Assembly (NCBI RefSeq): GCF_965263005.1
Contig: NZ_OZ253579.1
Coordinates: 1,178,001-1,242,000 of the forward strand
Direction: 5' to 3'
Origin: Rariloculus sp965263005
Lineage (GTDB): Bacteria > Pseudomonadota > Gammaproteobacteria > Steroidobacterales > Rariloculaceae
DNA: 64,000 nt
Part shown: one piece after another, positions 25,020 to 33,186 of the stretch
Numbering within the stretch: position 1 is the first letter of the stretch
Layout of the letters: the number at the start of each line of letters is the position of its first letter
Made by a program: the position numbers and the translations under genes
Notes under the pieces: model-generated
Database searches by the model: none
The model's input: only the letters and a program-made list of their open reading frames with translations
Told to the model about the DNA's origin: nothing

Positions 25020-25667
25020 ATTGCCAAAATCGACGCGCGCGTGAGCAGCTTGAGCAACGAAGATTCCCCGTCGGCCCCACCGCTATGGGGCCTGGTGCTG
25101 GCAGGAGGCGAGAGCCGCAGGATGGGACGGGACAAGGGCCGGCTCGCCTATTTCGGAGAACCGCAAGCGTCCCGGGCGTGGCGGATGCTTGAGTCCGTGT
25201 GCCCGCGCGCGTTCGTATCCGTGCGCCCCGAGCAGGCCGGCGCCGAGCCGTATTCGCAACTTCCGTACATCGTTGATGACGATACTGCCAAGGGTCCGGT
25301 CGCAGGCGTGTTGGCTGCCTGGGCGCAATGGGAAGGCGTCGCATGGCTATTGCTCGCGGCGGACATGCCGTTCGTCGATGAGGCGATGCTGCGCGAGCTG
25401 ATACGCGCTCGCGATCCGACGGCGCTCGCAACGGCATTTCGCCATCGCGGCGGTGCGCCGGAGCCCTTGTGCACGATCTGGGAACCGCGTGCCCATCCGG
25501 CCGTGCTCGGACGCGCGCGCGCCAGGGAGCGCTCGCTGCGCGGTCTGCTCGAGGCGTCCCCGGTCCGATGGGTCGACCCCCCGGACGCCTCAAGGCTCGC
25601 AAGCGTCAACACGCCCGAAGACTATGAGCGCGTCCGCGCCGCGCTTGGGCCGAGCCGCGCCCCGTAG
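25014..25667 (+). CDS. mobA: Molybdenum cofactor guanylyltransferase
   Basis: This protein of about 217 residues transfers GMP to molybdopterin. The nucleotide-binding start WGLVLAGGESRRMGRDKGRL is near residue 27, with VDDDTAKGPVAGVLAA near 85, LLLAADMPFVDE near 110 and a closing VNTPEDYERV. All are MobA landmarks. The ATG at 25014 lies inside the tRNA-Glu-derived repeat; GTG 25041 or TTG 25050 would give a length closer to E. coli MobA (194) but no start has a clear ribosome site. No moa/moe genes are nearby. Confidence 0.87.
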   Translation: MPIAKIDARVSSLSNEDSPSAPPLWGLVLAGGESRRMGRDKGRLAYFGEPQASRAWRMLESVCPRAFVSVRPEQAGAEPYSQLPYIVDDDTAKGPVAGVLAAWAQWEGVAWLLLAADMPFVDEAMLRELIRARDPTALATAFRHRGGAPEPLCTIWEPRAHPAVLGRARARERSLRGLLEASPVRWVDPPDASRLASVNTPEDYERVRAALGPSRAP

Positions 25668-25696
25668 CACAATTGAGCCAAAAGGTTGCCCGAGCC

Positions 25697-26860
25697 ATGC
25701 AGGTTCCGTTAATCGATCTCAAAGCGCAGTATTCCCAGATCAGAGACGAGGTCGAGCAATCGATCCGCACGGTCTGTGACAGCCAGTACTTCGTGCTCGG
25801 GCCGAACGTCGCGGAACTCGAACGGCGGATCGCGCAATACTCGCAGGCGCGATACGCGATCGGCGTATCGTCCGGTACCGATGCTTTGCTCGTTGCCCTC
25901 ACGGCGCTCGATGTTGGCCCCGGTGACGAGATCGTCACCACGCCGTATTCGTTTTTCGCAACGGCCGGCGTGATCGCCCGGCTTGGGGCGCGACCGCTTT
26001 TCTGCGATATCGACGAGCCGACCTTCAACCTTGCGCCGTCAGCCGTGGCCAGCGTCCTGAGCGGGCAATGCGACCGGGTCGGAGCCGAACTCGTCAACAC
26101 TCGCACGGGCGGACGCGTCAGAGCGATCATGCCCGTGCATCTGTTCGGCCAGATGGCTGACATGGACGCGCTGCTCGAGATCGGCCGCCAGCACCGTCTG
26201 CTCGTCGTCGAGGATGCCGCTCAGGCGATCGGCGCGGAGCTCGGCGACGGACGCCGGGCCGGCAGTATCGGCAATATCGGCTGTTTTTCCTTTTTCCCGA
26301 CAAAGAACCTCGGCGCATTCGGCGATGCCGGCATGTGCGTCGTCAACGATGCGGAGCTTGCCGAGAGAATCCGGGCGCTTCGCGTCCACGGAGGCCGATC
26401 GGAGTACTTCCATGCCGAGGTCGGCGGGAACTTCAGATTGGACGAGCTTCAGGCCGCCGTGTTGCTGGTCAAGCTCAACTATCTCGATCGGTGGACGAAA
26501 GCCCGCCAGGACAACGCCGCACGCTATGACCGATTGATCGAGGATGCTGAGATCGCGGAATTCGTAACAACTCCGATTGCGAAAGAGGGCCGCCACATTT
26601 TCAACCAATACGTGATTCGCGTGCAGCGTCGTGACGAGCTGCAATCGTATTTGGCCGAGCAGGGGATCCGCACGGCAATCTATTACCCGTTGGCGCTGCA
26701 TGAGCAGGCCTGCTTCGCGGACCTCGGCCACGACTCCGCGAATTTCCCGTACGCGAATCGGGCCGCTGCCGAGACGTTGGCCCTGCCGATCTATCCGGAG
26801 CTGAGCGGCGAGCAACTGGAGTATGTGGTCGCAGGGATCGCCGCGTTCTACGGGCCGTGA
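25697..26860 (+). CDS. DegT/DnrJ/EryC1/StrS-family aminotransferase
   Basis: This 387-residue PLP enzyme starts at ATG 25697; TTG 25673 is possible. Motifs include VPLIDLKAQY at the start, SSGTDALLVALTAL near 55, TPYSFFATAGVI near 76, VEDAAQAIGA near 173 and the PLP-lysine block FFPTKNLGAFGDAG near 199. The end has NFPYANRAAAETLALPIYPE. It transfers an amino group to a keto-sugar for nucleotide-sugar synthesis (surface polysaccharide). No sugar partner gene is adjacent except ugd 4.5 kb away. It is coupled by a GTGA overlap to the next gene. Confidence 0.9.
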   Translation: MQVPLIDLKAQYSQIRDEVEQSIRTVCDSQYFVLGPNVAELERRIAQYSQARYAIGVSSGTDALLVALTALDVGPGDEIVTTPYSFFATAGVIARLGARPLFCDIDEPTFNLAPSAVASVLSGQCDRVGAELVNTRTGGRVRAIMPVHLFGQMADMDALLEIGRQHRLLVVEDAAQAIGAELGDGRRAGSIGNIGCFSFFPTKNLGAFGDAGMCVVNDAELAERIRALRVHGGRSEYFHAEVGGNFRLDELQAAVLLVKLNYLDRWTKARQDNAARYDRLIEDAEIAEFVTTPIAKEGRHIFNQYVIRVQRRDELQSYLAEQGIRTAIYYPLALHEQACFADLGHDSANFPYANRAAAETLALPIYPELSGEQLEYVVAGIAAFYGP

Positions 26861-27681
26861 CCGGCAGGATGCATAGCGCCGGTTCGATTCTCGCCGACGA
26901 CGAACCGCCGGCTTACGAACTCATTGAGGGATCGGGCCCGCGACCGATCATCATCGTCTGCGACCACGCCGCCAACCGCGTGCCGCGATCGCTCGACATG
27001 CTTGGCCTGGCCGACCATCATCTGCACGACCACATCGGTTGGGACATCGGCGCGGCCGGAGTCGCGCGGCGGCTCGCGCAGTGGTTTGATGCGGACGCCG
27101 TGCTTGCCGTCTATTCGCGCCTCGTCGTCGATCTGAACCGGTCGCTGCACGATGCCGGCGCTTTTGCCGCGATCAGCGACGGGATACTCGTGCCGGGCAA
27201 CGTCGGCTTGAGCATCGAGGCCAAGGCGGCAAGGGCCCGCGAACTCTATCACCCTTATCACCGCACGATCAGAAAACTGATCGATGCCGGAACGAGCGCG
27301 GAGCACAGCCCGATATTCATCGGCATACACAGTTTCACGCCCCGCGCGAGCGGCATCGAGCGGCCCTGGCACATCGGCGTGCTCTGGGACAAGGATCCGC
27401 GGCTGCCGCTGCCCTTGATGCGCGGGCTCAGGACCGCTTCGGACATCGTCGTGGCCGACAACGAACCGTATTCGGGGCGTCATCCGGCCGACTTTACGAT
27501 CGATCACCACGCCGAACTGCTCGGTCTCGCGCACGCGGGGATCGAGATACGCCAGGATCTGATCCGTGACGAGATCGGACAGGAGCGCTGGGCCGCGCGG
27601 CTGGCGGACGCGCTTCGGCCCGTGCTCGAGCACGAAGCGTTCTATACTCGATTGGAAACGATGGGCAAGGGAGCCGTGTGA
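26857..27681 (+). CDS. N-formylglutamate amidohydrolase family protein
   Basis: This 274-residue protein starts at GTG 26857, overlapping the aminotransferase stop. It has IIIVCDHAANRVP near residue 31, HIGWDIGAAGVARRLA near 58, YSRLVVDLNR near 86 and FIGIHSFTP near 152, the family pattern with metal-binding Asp/His/Glu. The family hydrolyses N-formyl-L-glutamate in histidine breakdown, but no other hut genes are present. Pairing with a ybdK-type ligase directly downstream is common in proteobacteria and suggests a glutamate-conjugate role. Confidence 0.86.
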   Translation: MTGRMHSAGSILADDEPPAYELIEGSGPRPIIIVCDHAANRVPRSLDMLGLADHHLHDHIGWDIGAAGVARRLAQWFDADAVLAVYSRLVVDLNRSLHDAGAFAAISDGILVPGNVGLSIEAKAARARELYHPYHRTIRKLIDAGTSAEHSPIFIGIHSFTPRASGIERPWHIGVLWDKDPRLPLPLMRGLRTASDIVVADNEPYSGRHPADFTIDHHAELLGLAHAGIEIRQDLIRDEIGQERWAARLADALRPVLEHEAFYTRLETMGKGAV

Positions 27682-28821
27682 ATGAATGAGCCGTCTTTCA
27701 CGATCGGGGTCGAAGAGGAATACATGCTTGTCGACCGTGAGAGTCGGGATCTCGTCGCGAGGATGCCGAATGCGATGCTCGAGCAGTGCGCCTTGCTTGC
27801 GGAGGGGCAGCAGGTCACGCCGGAGTTTCTGAAATCGCAGATCGAAGTCGGCACGCGCGTGTGCACGAACATGGACGAGGTCAGGACGGCACTCACCTTG
27901 CTGCGCAGGTCCGTGATCGACGTTGCTGACCGGCACGGGCTCGCGCCGATCGCGGCGTCGACGCATCCGTTCGCCGACTGGGCAGTTCAGCAGCACACCG
28001 AGCGCTCCCGGTACGACGCGTTGTCGGAGGAGTTGCAGGCGGCGGCCCAGCGCCTTCTGATCTGCGGCATGCACGTGCATGTCGGCATCGAAGACGAAGA
28101 GCTCAGAATCGATCTGCTGAATCAGGCCAGCTATTTCCTGCCGCATTTGCTTGCGATGTCTTGCTCCTCGCCATTCTGGGAAGGCAAGGATACGGGCCTC
28201 AAGTCGTATCGCCTGACTGTCTTCGATGCCTTGCCGAGGACCGGCATACCCGAGCGCTTCGCGAGTTACGCGGAGTACCAGCGCCTCGTCAAGGTCATGG
28301 TCGAGGCCGGCGTGATCCAGGACGCAACAAAAGTCTGGTGGGACATCAGGCCGAGCGCTCGCTACCCGACGCTCGAGGCGCGGATCATGGACGTGTGCAC
28401 CGACATCGAGGATGCGCTGTGTCTCACGGCGATGATCTGCTGCCTGCTGCGGATGCTCTACAGACTGCGCCAGAGCAATCAGCGCTGGCGGGAATACGCG
28501 CCGATGCTGATCGGCGAGAATCGCTGGCGTGCGATGCGCTACAGTTTCGATCAGGGACTCATAGACCTCGGCCGCGGCCGGGTCATCCCGTTCCCGCAAC
28601 TGCTCGAGGAGTTGCTCGATCTGATTCGAGAGGATGCCAAGGCGCTCGGTTGCGTGGGCCTTGTCGAGCACACGCGGACGATCCTCGCGCGCGGCACGAG
28701 CGCGCACCGGCAGATCGAAGTGCGCAGGAAGGCGCTCGCAGACGGCGCCTCGAAGCAAGAGGCTCACCGCACCGTCGTCGATCACCTGATTGCGGAAACC
28801 GCCAAAGGCGTTGTCCCGTGA
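27682..28821 (+). CDS. ybdK: Carboxylate-amine ligase, YbdK/GCS2 family
   Basis: This 379-residue protein starts with SFTIGVEEEYMLVDRESRDL, the ATP-grasp-like glutamate-cysteine ligase type 2 signature. It continues with LKSQIEVGTRVC, GMHVHVGIED near 131, WWDIRPSARYPTLEARIMDV near 214 and a late HTRTILARGTSAHRQ. YbdK has weak glutamate--cysteine ligase activity; its physiological substrate is unsettled. It begins immediately after the previous gene and overlaps dusA by GTGA, so the three are translated together. Confidence 0.9.
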   Translation: MNEPSFTIGVEEEYMLVDRESRDLVARMPNAMLEQCALLAEGQQVTPEFLKSQIEVGTRVCTNMDEVRTALTLLRRSVIDVADRHGLAPIAASTHPFADWAVQQHTERSRYDALSEELQAAAQRLLICGMHVHVGIEDEELRIDLLNQASYFLPHLLAMSCSSPFWEGKDTGLKSYRLTVFDALPRTGIPERFASYAEYQRLVKVMVEAGVIQDATKVWWDIRPSARYPTLEARIMDVCTDIEDALCLTAMICCLLRMLYRLRQSNQRWREYAPMLIGENRWRAMRYSFDQGLIDLGRGRVIPFPQLLEELLDLIREDAKALGCVGLVEHTRTILARGTSAHRQIEVRRKALADGASKQEAHRTVVDHLIAETAKGVVP

Positions 28822-29831
28822 CGCCGCACAAGCTTTGCGTCGCGCCGATGATGGAGCGCACGGACCGGCATTGCCGTTACCTGATGAGGTCGATTGCGCC
28901 GAACGCCTGGGTCTACACGGAAATGATAACGGCCCCGGCGCTGTTGCACGGCGACTCGGAGCGATTTCTGCGCTTCGATCCCCGCGAGCACCCCGTCGCC
29001 TTGCAGCTTGGCGGGAGCGATCCCGGCCAACTCGCGGCAGCGGCGCGGCTCGGTGAAGCCGCGGGCTACGATGAGGTCAATCTGAACGTCGGCTGCCCGA
29101 GCCCGCGCGTCAAGGCGGGCCGCTTCGGCGTGGTGCTGATGCTTGAACCGGAACTCGTCGCAAGCTGCGTTGAAGCCATGCGACGAGCCGTATGCGTTCC
29201 CGTGACCGTGAAATGCCGAATCGGCGTCGATGATCGCGACGACTATGCGTTCCTGTACGAATTTACCCGGCATGTCGTCGATGCCGGCTGCACGGCGCTC
29301 TTCGTGCACGCGCGCAAGGCATGGCTCAAGGGCTTGAGCCCGAAGCAGAATCGCGAAGTCCCGCCGCTCGACTATTCGCGCGTCCACCGATTGATAGCCG
29401 ACTTCCCGGGGCTCGAAGTCGTCATCAACGGCGGGTTGGACACGGCCCGAACCGCCTTGCGCGAACTCGGGTTCGTCGACGGCATCATGCTCGGCAGAAG
29501 TGCGTACGCGGAACCGATGCTCATGGCCGAACTCGACCGGCGAATCTTTGCAGCCGGCGTGCCGAGATCGCGCGCGGATATCGCTGAATCCTATGTCGCC
29601 CACGTGGAGTCGGAGCTCGCCTCGGGCACGCCGCTCAGGGTAATGACGCGCCACCTCATGGGCTTGTATGCGCACCAGCCGGGCGCGCGCCGCTGGCGGC
29701 GCGAGCTAGGAGAATTGGCCGAAGGGAAACCGGGCTTCAGGGCGTTCAAGCGCCTGCTCGCCGCGCAGCGGGGAGGGTCCGCGGCGCCCTATGCAAAGTT
29801 TGCCTTCGATCTTGTTTGCGAAAGGGATTGA
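28818..29831 (+). CDS. dusA: tRNA-dihydrouridine(20/20a) synthase
   Basis: This 337-residue flavoenzyme starts at GTG 28818, overlapping the ybdK stop. It has VAPMMERTDRHCRYLMR at the start, YTEMITAPALLHGD, HPVALQLGGSDP near 55 and NLNVGCPSPRVKAG near 90 (the Cys of GCPS is the catalytic acid). HARKAWLKGLSPKQNREVPP near 161 and VINGGLDTARTA, then MLGRSAYAEP, complete the DusA pattern. It reduces uridine to dihydrouridine in the tRNA D-loop using FMN and NADPH. The usual GRFGACLM is GRFGVVLM here, which does not touch the catalytic Cys. Confidence 0.94.
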   Translation: MTPHKLCVAPMMERTDRHCRYLMRSIAPNAWVYTEMITAPALLHGDSERFLRFDPREHPVALQLGGSDPGQLAAAARLGEAAGYDEVNLNVGCPSPRVKAGRFGVVLMLEPELVASCVEAMRRAVCVPVTVKCRIGVDDRDDYAFLYEFTRHVVDAGCTALFVHARKAWLKGLSPKQNREVPPLDYSRVHRLIADFPGLEVVINGGLDTARTALRELGFVDGIMLGRSAYAEPMLMAELDRRIFAAGVPRSRADIAESYVAHVESELASGTPLRVMTRHLMGLYAHQPGARRWRRELGELAEGKPGFRAFKRLLAAQRGGSAAPYAKFAFDLVCERD

Positions 29832-29869
29832 CGCCGCTGCCGTTTGGCATTGCACCGGGAGGTGAGTCG

Positions 29870-31243
29870 ATGATGGGTTTGGTCCGCAAATCGATAAGAG
29901 TCGTCGGGTTGTTGCCGTGCCTGGTCGCGGCGTGGCTGCTTACCTCGCCTGTGTTATGGGGCCAGGGCGATCCGGGTGATCGTGGCACTGCGTTTGTCGG
30001 GGGAACGCTGATCGACGGTTCCGGGTCTGCGCCGCTACCGGACAGCGTCGTGCTGGTTCGCGGAGAGCGAATTGAAGCGATTGGCACGGTCGGTTCCCTG
30101 GCGGTTCCTGACGACTACGTTGTGGTTCCGACTGAAGGTATGACCGTGTTGCCCGGTTTGTGGGACATGCACACTCACTTGCAGTATTCGGCGCACGCCA
30201 ACCTGTCCGAGTGGAACGCCAGATATCTGATGCAGATGGAGGGTGTGATCATGCCGGCGATCGCATCGCAGTTGCTCATGGCCGGCATTACGAGCGCCAG
30301 GGAAATGATGGCTCCGCTCGGTCCCGTTGTGCGTGTCCGCGATCGCATCGCTGCTGGCGAGATTCCAGGACCAACGATGTATGTCGCCGGGGCGCTGCTG
30401 GAGCACGAGGCGCCGCCGGGCACAGAGCAATTCCGATGGAGCGTTGCGGGGATCGACGACGCTCATGAGAAAGTCGATAGCCTGGCCGCCGCGGGCGTGG
30501 ACATGATCAAGTTGCTGTGCGTTGCGGAGATGGCTGTAGAAGAAGCGACGGCCATAGTCGAGCGCGCTCACCAACAGGGTCTGATGGTCTTCGCGCATGG
30601 CAAAACGGACGATGAGATTCGAAAGTGTCTCGCCGCAGGTGTCGATGGCCTTGAGCATCTTGGTACGTCCGCGTTGCTTCCGGACGATATCGTTGAGGCG
30701 ATTCGTCGCCGTACCTCGGCAGGCACGCTTTACTGGACTCCGACCGTCGGCGTAGCCGTCAACTACGGCTACCTGCGGGACAACCGGGAGATGCTGGACG
30801 ATCCCGCGTGGCAGCGCGGCCTTCCGGAATCGATTGTCTTGGACGTGGCGCAGTCGTTGTCTTCATTTTCTGATGTGCTCGACGGGCTGAGTTTCCTCAC
30901 GACCGAGAATCAGGTCATGTACCGGCAGAAGTTCCAGCAGTTGGTCGACTCCGGACCAACGCTGCTGGTCGGAAGCGATTCGGGGAATCCCGGTCATTTT
31001 CAGACATTCGGCCTGGCTGTCGAGATCGATGCATGGGTCAATCGATTCGGTGTTGACGCGATGGAAGTGATTCGTCGCTCGACCTCCCTCGCGGCTCAGG
31101 TAATGGGTGTCGGCGACGAGTACGGGACCCTGGAGCCGGGAAAGTTTGCAGACATTATCGTGGTGCCGGGAGATCCGCTGCGGCACGTTTCGAATCTGCG
31201 CTATCCCCGCGTCGTGATGAAGTACGGGCGACGGGTCAGGTAG
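29870..31243 (+). CDS. Secreted amidohydrolase (imidazolonepropionase-like)
   Basis: This 457-residue protein starts at ATG 29870 behind GGGAGGTGAG. An N-terminal hydrophobic signal (VVGLLPCLVAAWLLTSPVLW) points to export. The catalytic barrel shows LIDGSGSAPLPDSVVLVRG, LPGLWDMHTHLQ (first metal HxH), a KLLC segment near 220 where a metal-bridging Lys is expected, FAHGKTDDEI, EHLGTSA and VGSDSGNPGH with the metal Asp. It ends with LEPGKFADIIVVPGDPL. Relatives hydrolyse cyclic amides, imides or peptides. Its composition looks slightly less GC-rich than its neighbours. It is convergent with pckG. Confidence 0.87.
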   Translation: MMGLVRKSIRVVGLLPCLVAAWLLTSPVLWGQGDPGDRGTAFVGGTLIDGSGSAPLPDSVVLVRGERIEAIGTVGSLAVPDDYVVVPTEGMTVLPGLWDMHTHLQYSAHANLSEWNARYLMQMEGVIMPAIASQLLMAGITSAREMMAPLGPVVRVRDRIAAGEIPGPTMYVAGALLEHEAPPGTEQFRWSVAGIDDAHEKVDSLAAAGVDMIKLLCVAEMAVEEATAIVERAHQQGLMVFAHGKTDDEIRKCLAAGVDGLEHLGTSALLPDDIVEAIRRRTSAGTLYWTPTVGVAVNYGYLRDNREMLDDPAWQRGLPESIVLDVAQSLSSFSDVLDGLSFLTTENQVMYRQKFQQLVDSGPTLLVGSDSGNPGHFQTFGLAVEIDAWVNRFGVDAMEVIRRSTSLAAQVMGVGDEYGTLEPGKFADIIVVPGDPLRHVSNLRYPRVVMKYGRRVR

Positions 31244-31279
31244 CGCCGGCCCTCCGGTCTGTTTTCGCGCGCTTCTTGT

Positions 31280-33025
31280 TCAGGCTTCGAGCGCTCTTCG
31301 AATCTTGTCGTGCTCGCTGCTGAGTTCAGGCGGCAGCCGGTCGCCGAAGCTTGCAAGGTATTGGCCGATATCGTCGAGCTCGGCACGCCACTGCGCGCTA
31401 TCGACGCTCAGCAATTGCCGCAGCGTGTCTTCGGACACGTCGATCCCGGTGACATCGAGATCGCCGGGACGGGGCAGGTAGCCGATCGGCAGCTCGTCGG
31501 CGCCGATCCGGCCCGCGCAGCGCTCGATGATCCAGCGCAGCACGCGCAGGTTCTCGCCGAAGCCTGGCCACAGGAACCTGCCGCCGCTGTCGCGCCTGAA
31601 CCAGTTGACTTGAAAAACCTTGGGCAGGCGGTCGGAGCGGTTCGCGAAACTGAGCCAGTGAGCCCAGTAGTCGCCATAGTTGTAGCCGCAGAATGGCTTC
31701 ATGGCCATCGGATCGCGCCTGACGACGCCGACCTGACCCGTGGCCGCGGCGGTGGTTTCCGACGCGACGCCCGCACCGACGAGCACCCCGTGCGCCCAGT
31801 CCCTGGCCTGAAAGACCAGCGGTGCCAGTTCGCTGCGGCGGCCGCCGAACACGACCGCCGAGATCGGCACGCCTTCCGGCGCATCGGCCAGCTCCGAGTA
31901 ACACGGATTCTGCTTCGCCGAGACCGTGAACCGCGAGTTTGGATGAGCGGCCGGCCCGTTGGCCCTTTCGTACGGCTTGCCGACCCAGTCGAGCACGGGT
32001 TCGCCGGTTTCCCTGCCTTCCCACCAAGGCTGGTTATCGGCCGTGACCGCGACGTTCGTGAAAATCGTATCCGCTTCGATCATGTCGTAAGCGTTGGGAT
32101 TGGTCTTGCGATTCGTGCCCGGCACGACTCCGAAATAGCCGGCCTCGGGGTTGATTGCGCGAAGCTGTCCCGAGCCGTCGAGATGCATCCAGGCGATGTC
32201 GTCGCCGAGCGTCCAGACCTTCCAGTCCTCGTAGCCCTCGGGAGGGATCAGCATTGCAAGGTTGGTCTTGCCGCACTGGGAAGGGAACGCGCAGGCCAGG
32301 TAGTGCGTTTCCCCCGCGGGACTCTGGATGCCGACGATCAGCATGTGCTCGGCAAGCCAGCCCTCCGAGCGGCCCTGATAGCTCGCGATTCTGAGCGCGT
32401 GGCATTTCTTGCCGAGTAGCGCGTTGCCGCCATACCCTGAGCCGTAGCTCATGATTGTGATCTCTTCGGGGAAGTGAACGATGTAGCGGCGCTCCGGATC
32501 AAGCTCGCCCGTCGAGTGCAGACCCTGCACGAAGTTGCCGTCGCGCTCGATACGCTTGAGCGCCGCGTCACCCATGCGCGTCATCAGATACATGTTGGCG
32601 ACGACGTAGGGACTGTCCGTGATCTCTACGCCGCAACGGGCGTAAGGCGAGTCGAGCGGCCCCATGCAGTAAGGGATCACGTACATCGTGCGCCCGCGCA
32701 TGCAAGTGCTGAAACATTCGCGCATCATGCGCTTCGCGTCGTCGGGAGATTTCCAGTTGTTGTTCGGACCCGCATCGTCCGCATTGCTCGTACACACGAA
32801 CGTCAGATGCTCGACGCGCGCGACGTCCAGCGGGTCCGAACGGTGCAGATAGCAACCGGGGTAGTGTTGCTGATTGAGCTCGATCAGCGTGCCGTCGCCG
32901 AGCATCTGCTCGATGAGCTGCCGGTATTCCTGCTCGCTACCCGAGCACCAGTGAATCCGGTCGGGCCGCGTAAGCTCGGCGACCTTGCGGACCCATTCAT
33001 CGAGGGATTTAAGTTGAGTCGTCAC
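31280..33025 (-). CDS. pckG: Phosphoenolpyruvate carboxykinase (GTP)
   Basis: This 581-residue enzyme starts at GTG 33025. The motifs of GTP-type PEPCK are present: LTFVCTSNADDAGPNNNW, MYVIPYCMGPLDSP, the P-loop AFPSQCGKTNLAMLIPP near residue 263, WTLGDDIAWMHLD, and RDPMAMKPFCGYNYGDYW in the nucleotide-binding region. It makes phosphoenolpyruvate from oxaloacetate and GTP, the first step of gluconeogenesis. Length is near the usual 590-620. No ribosome site is obvious at this start. It is transcribed divergently from the dinG-like helicase gene. Confidence 0.95.
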   Translation of the reverse strand: MTTQLKSLDEWVRKVAELTRPDRIHWCSGSEQEYRQLIEQMLGDGTLIELNQQHYPGCYLHRSDPLDVARVEHLTFVCTSNADDAGPNNNWKSPDDAKRMMRECFSTCMRGRTMYVIPYCMGPLDSPYARCGVEITDSPYVVANMYLMTRMGDAALKRIERDGNFVQGLHSTGELDPERRYIVHFPEEITIMSYGSGYGGNALLGKKCHALRIASYQGRSEGWLAEHMLIVGIQSPAGETHYLACAFPSQCGKTNLAMLIPPEGYEDWKVWTLGDDIAWMHLDGSGQLRAINPEAGYFGVVPGTNRKTNPNAYDMIEADTIFTNVAVTADNQPWWEGRETGEPVLDWVGKPYERANGPAAHPNSRFTVSAKQNPCYSELADAPEGVPISAVVFGGRRSELAPLVFQARDWAHGVLVGAGVASETTAAATGQVGVVRRDPMAMKPFCGYNYGDYWAHWLSFANRSDRLPKVFQVNWFRRDSGGRFLWPGFGENLRVLRWIIERCAGRIGADELPIGYLPRPGDLDVTGIDVSEDTLRQLLSVDSAQWRAELDDIGQYLASFGDRLPPELSSEHDKIRRALEA

Positions 33026-33186
33026 GGATAGGATGAAATCAGTGTTTTCGAAGCGTGACAGTATACCCAGCCAGCATTGCCAAAGGGAGCCGAAGCGCTT
33101 GGGCGGTAGCGGGAACACGGTCAATTTCGTGCCGGGACAGGGATTTCGAGATCCTCCGGCACGCCGTATCAGGCTATAGTTGCCCG

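Noticed and set aside
29116..29150. DusA has GRFGVVLM where many homologues have GRFGACLM, suggesting loss of an active-site Cys.
   Set aside because: The catalytic Cys of Dus enzymes is the one in NVGCPS, which is intact here. The second Cys is not required.
31244..31279. A CCGG-CCCT-CCGG hairpin followed by TCTGTTTT in the convergent gap after the amidohydrolase, as a terminator.
   Set aside because: The stem is only four base pairs; too weak to call as an intrinsic terminator.
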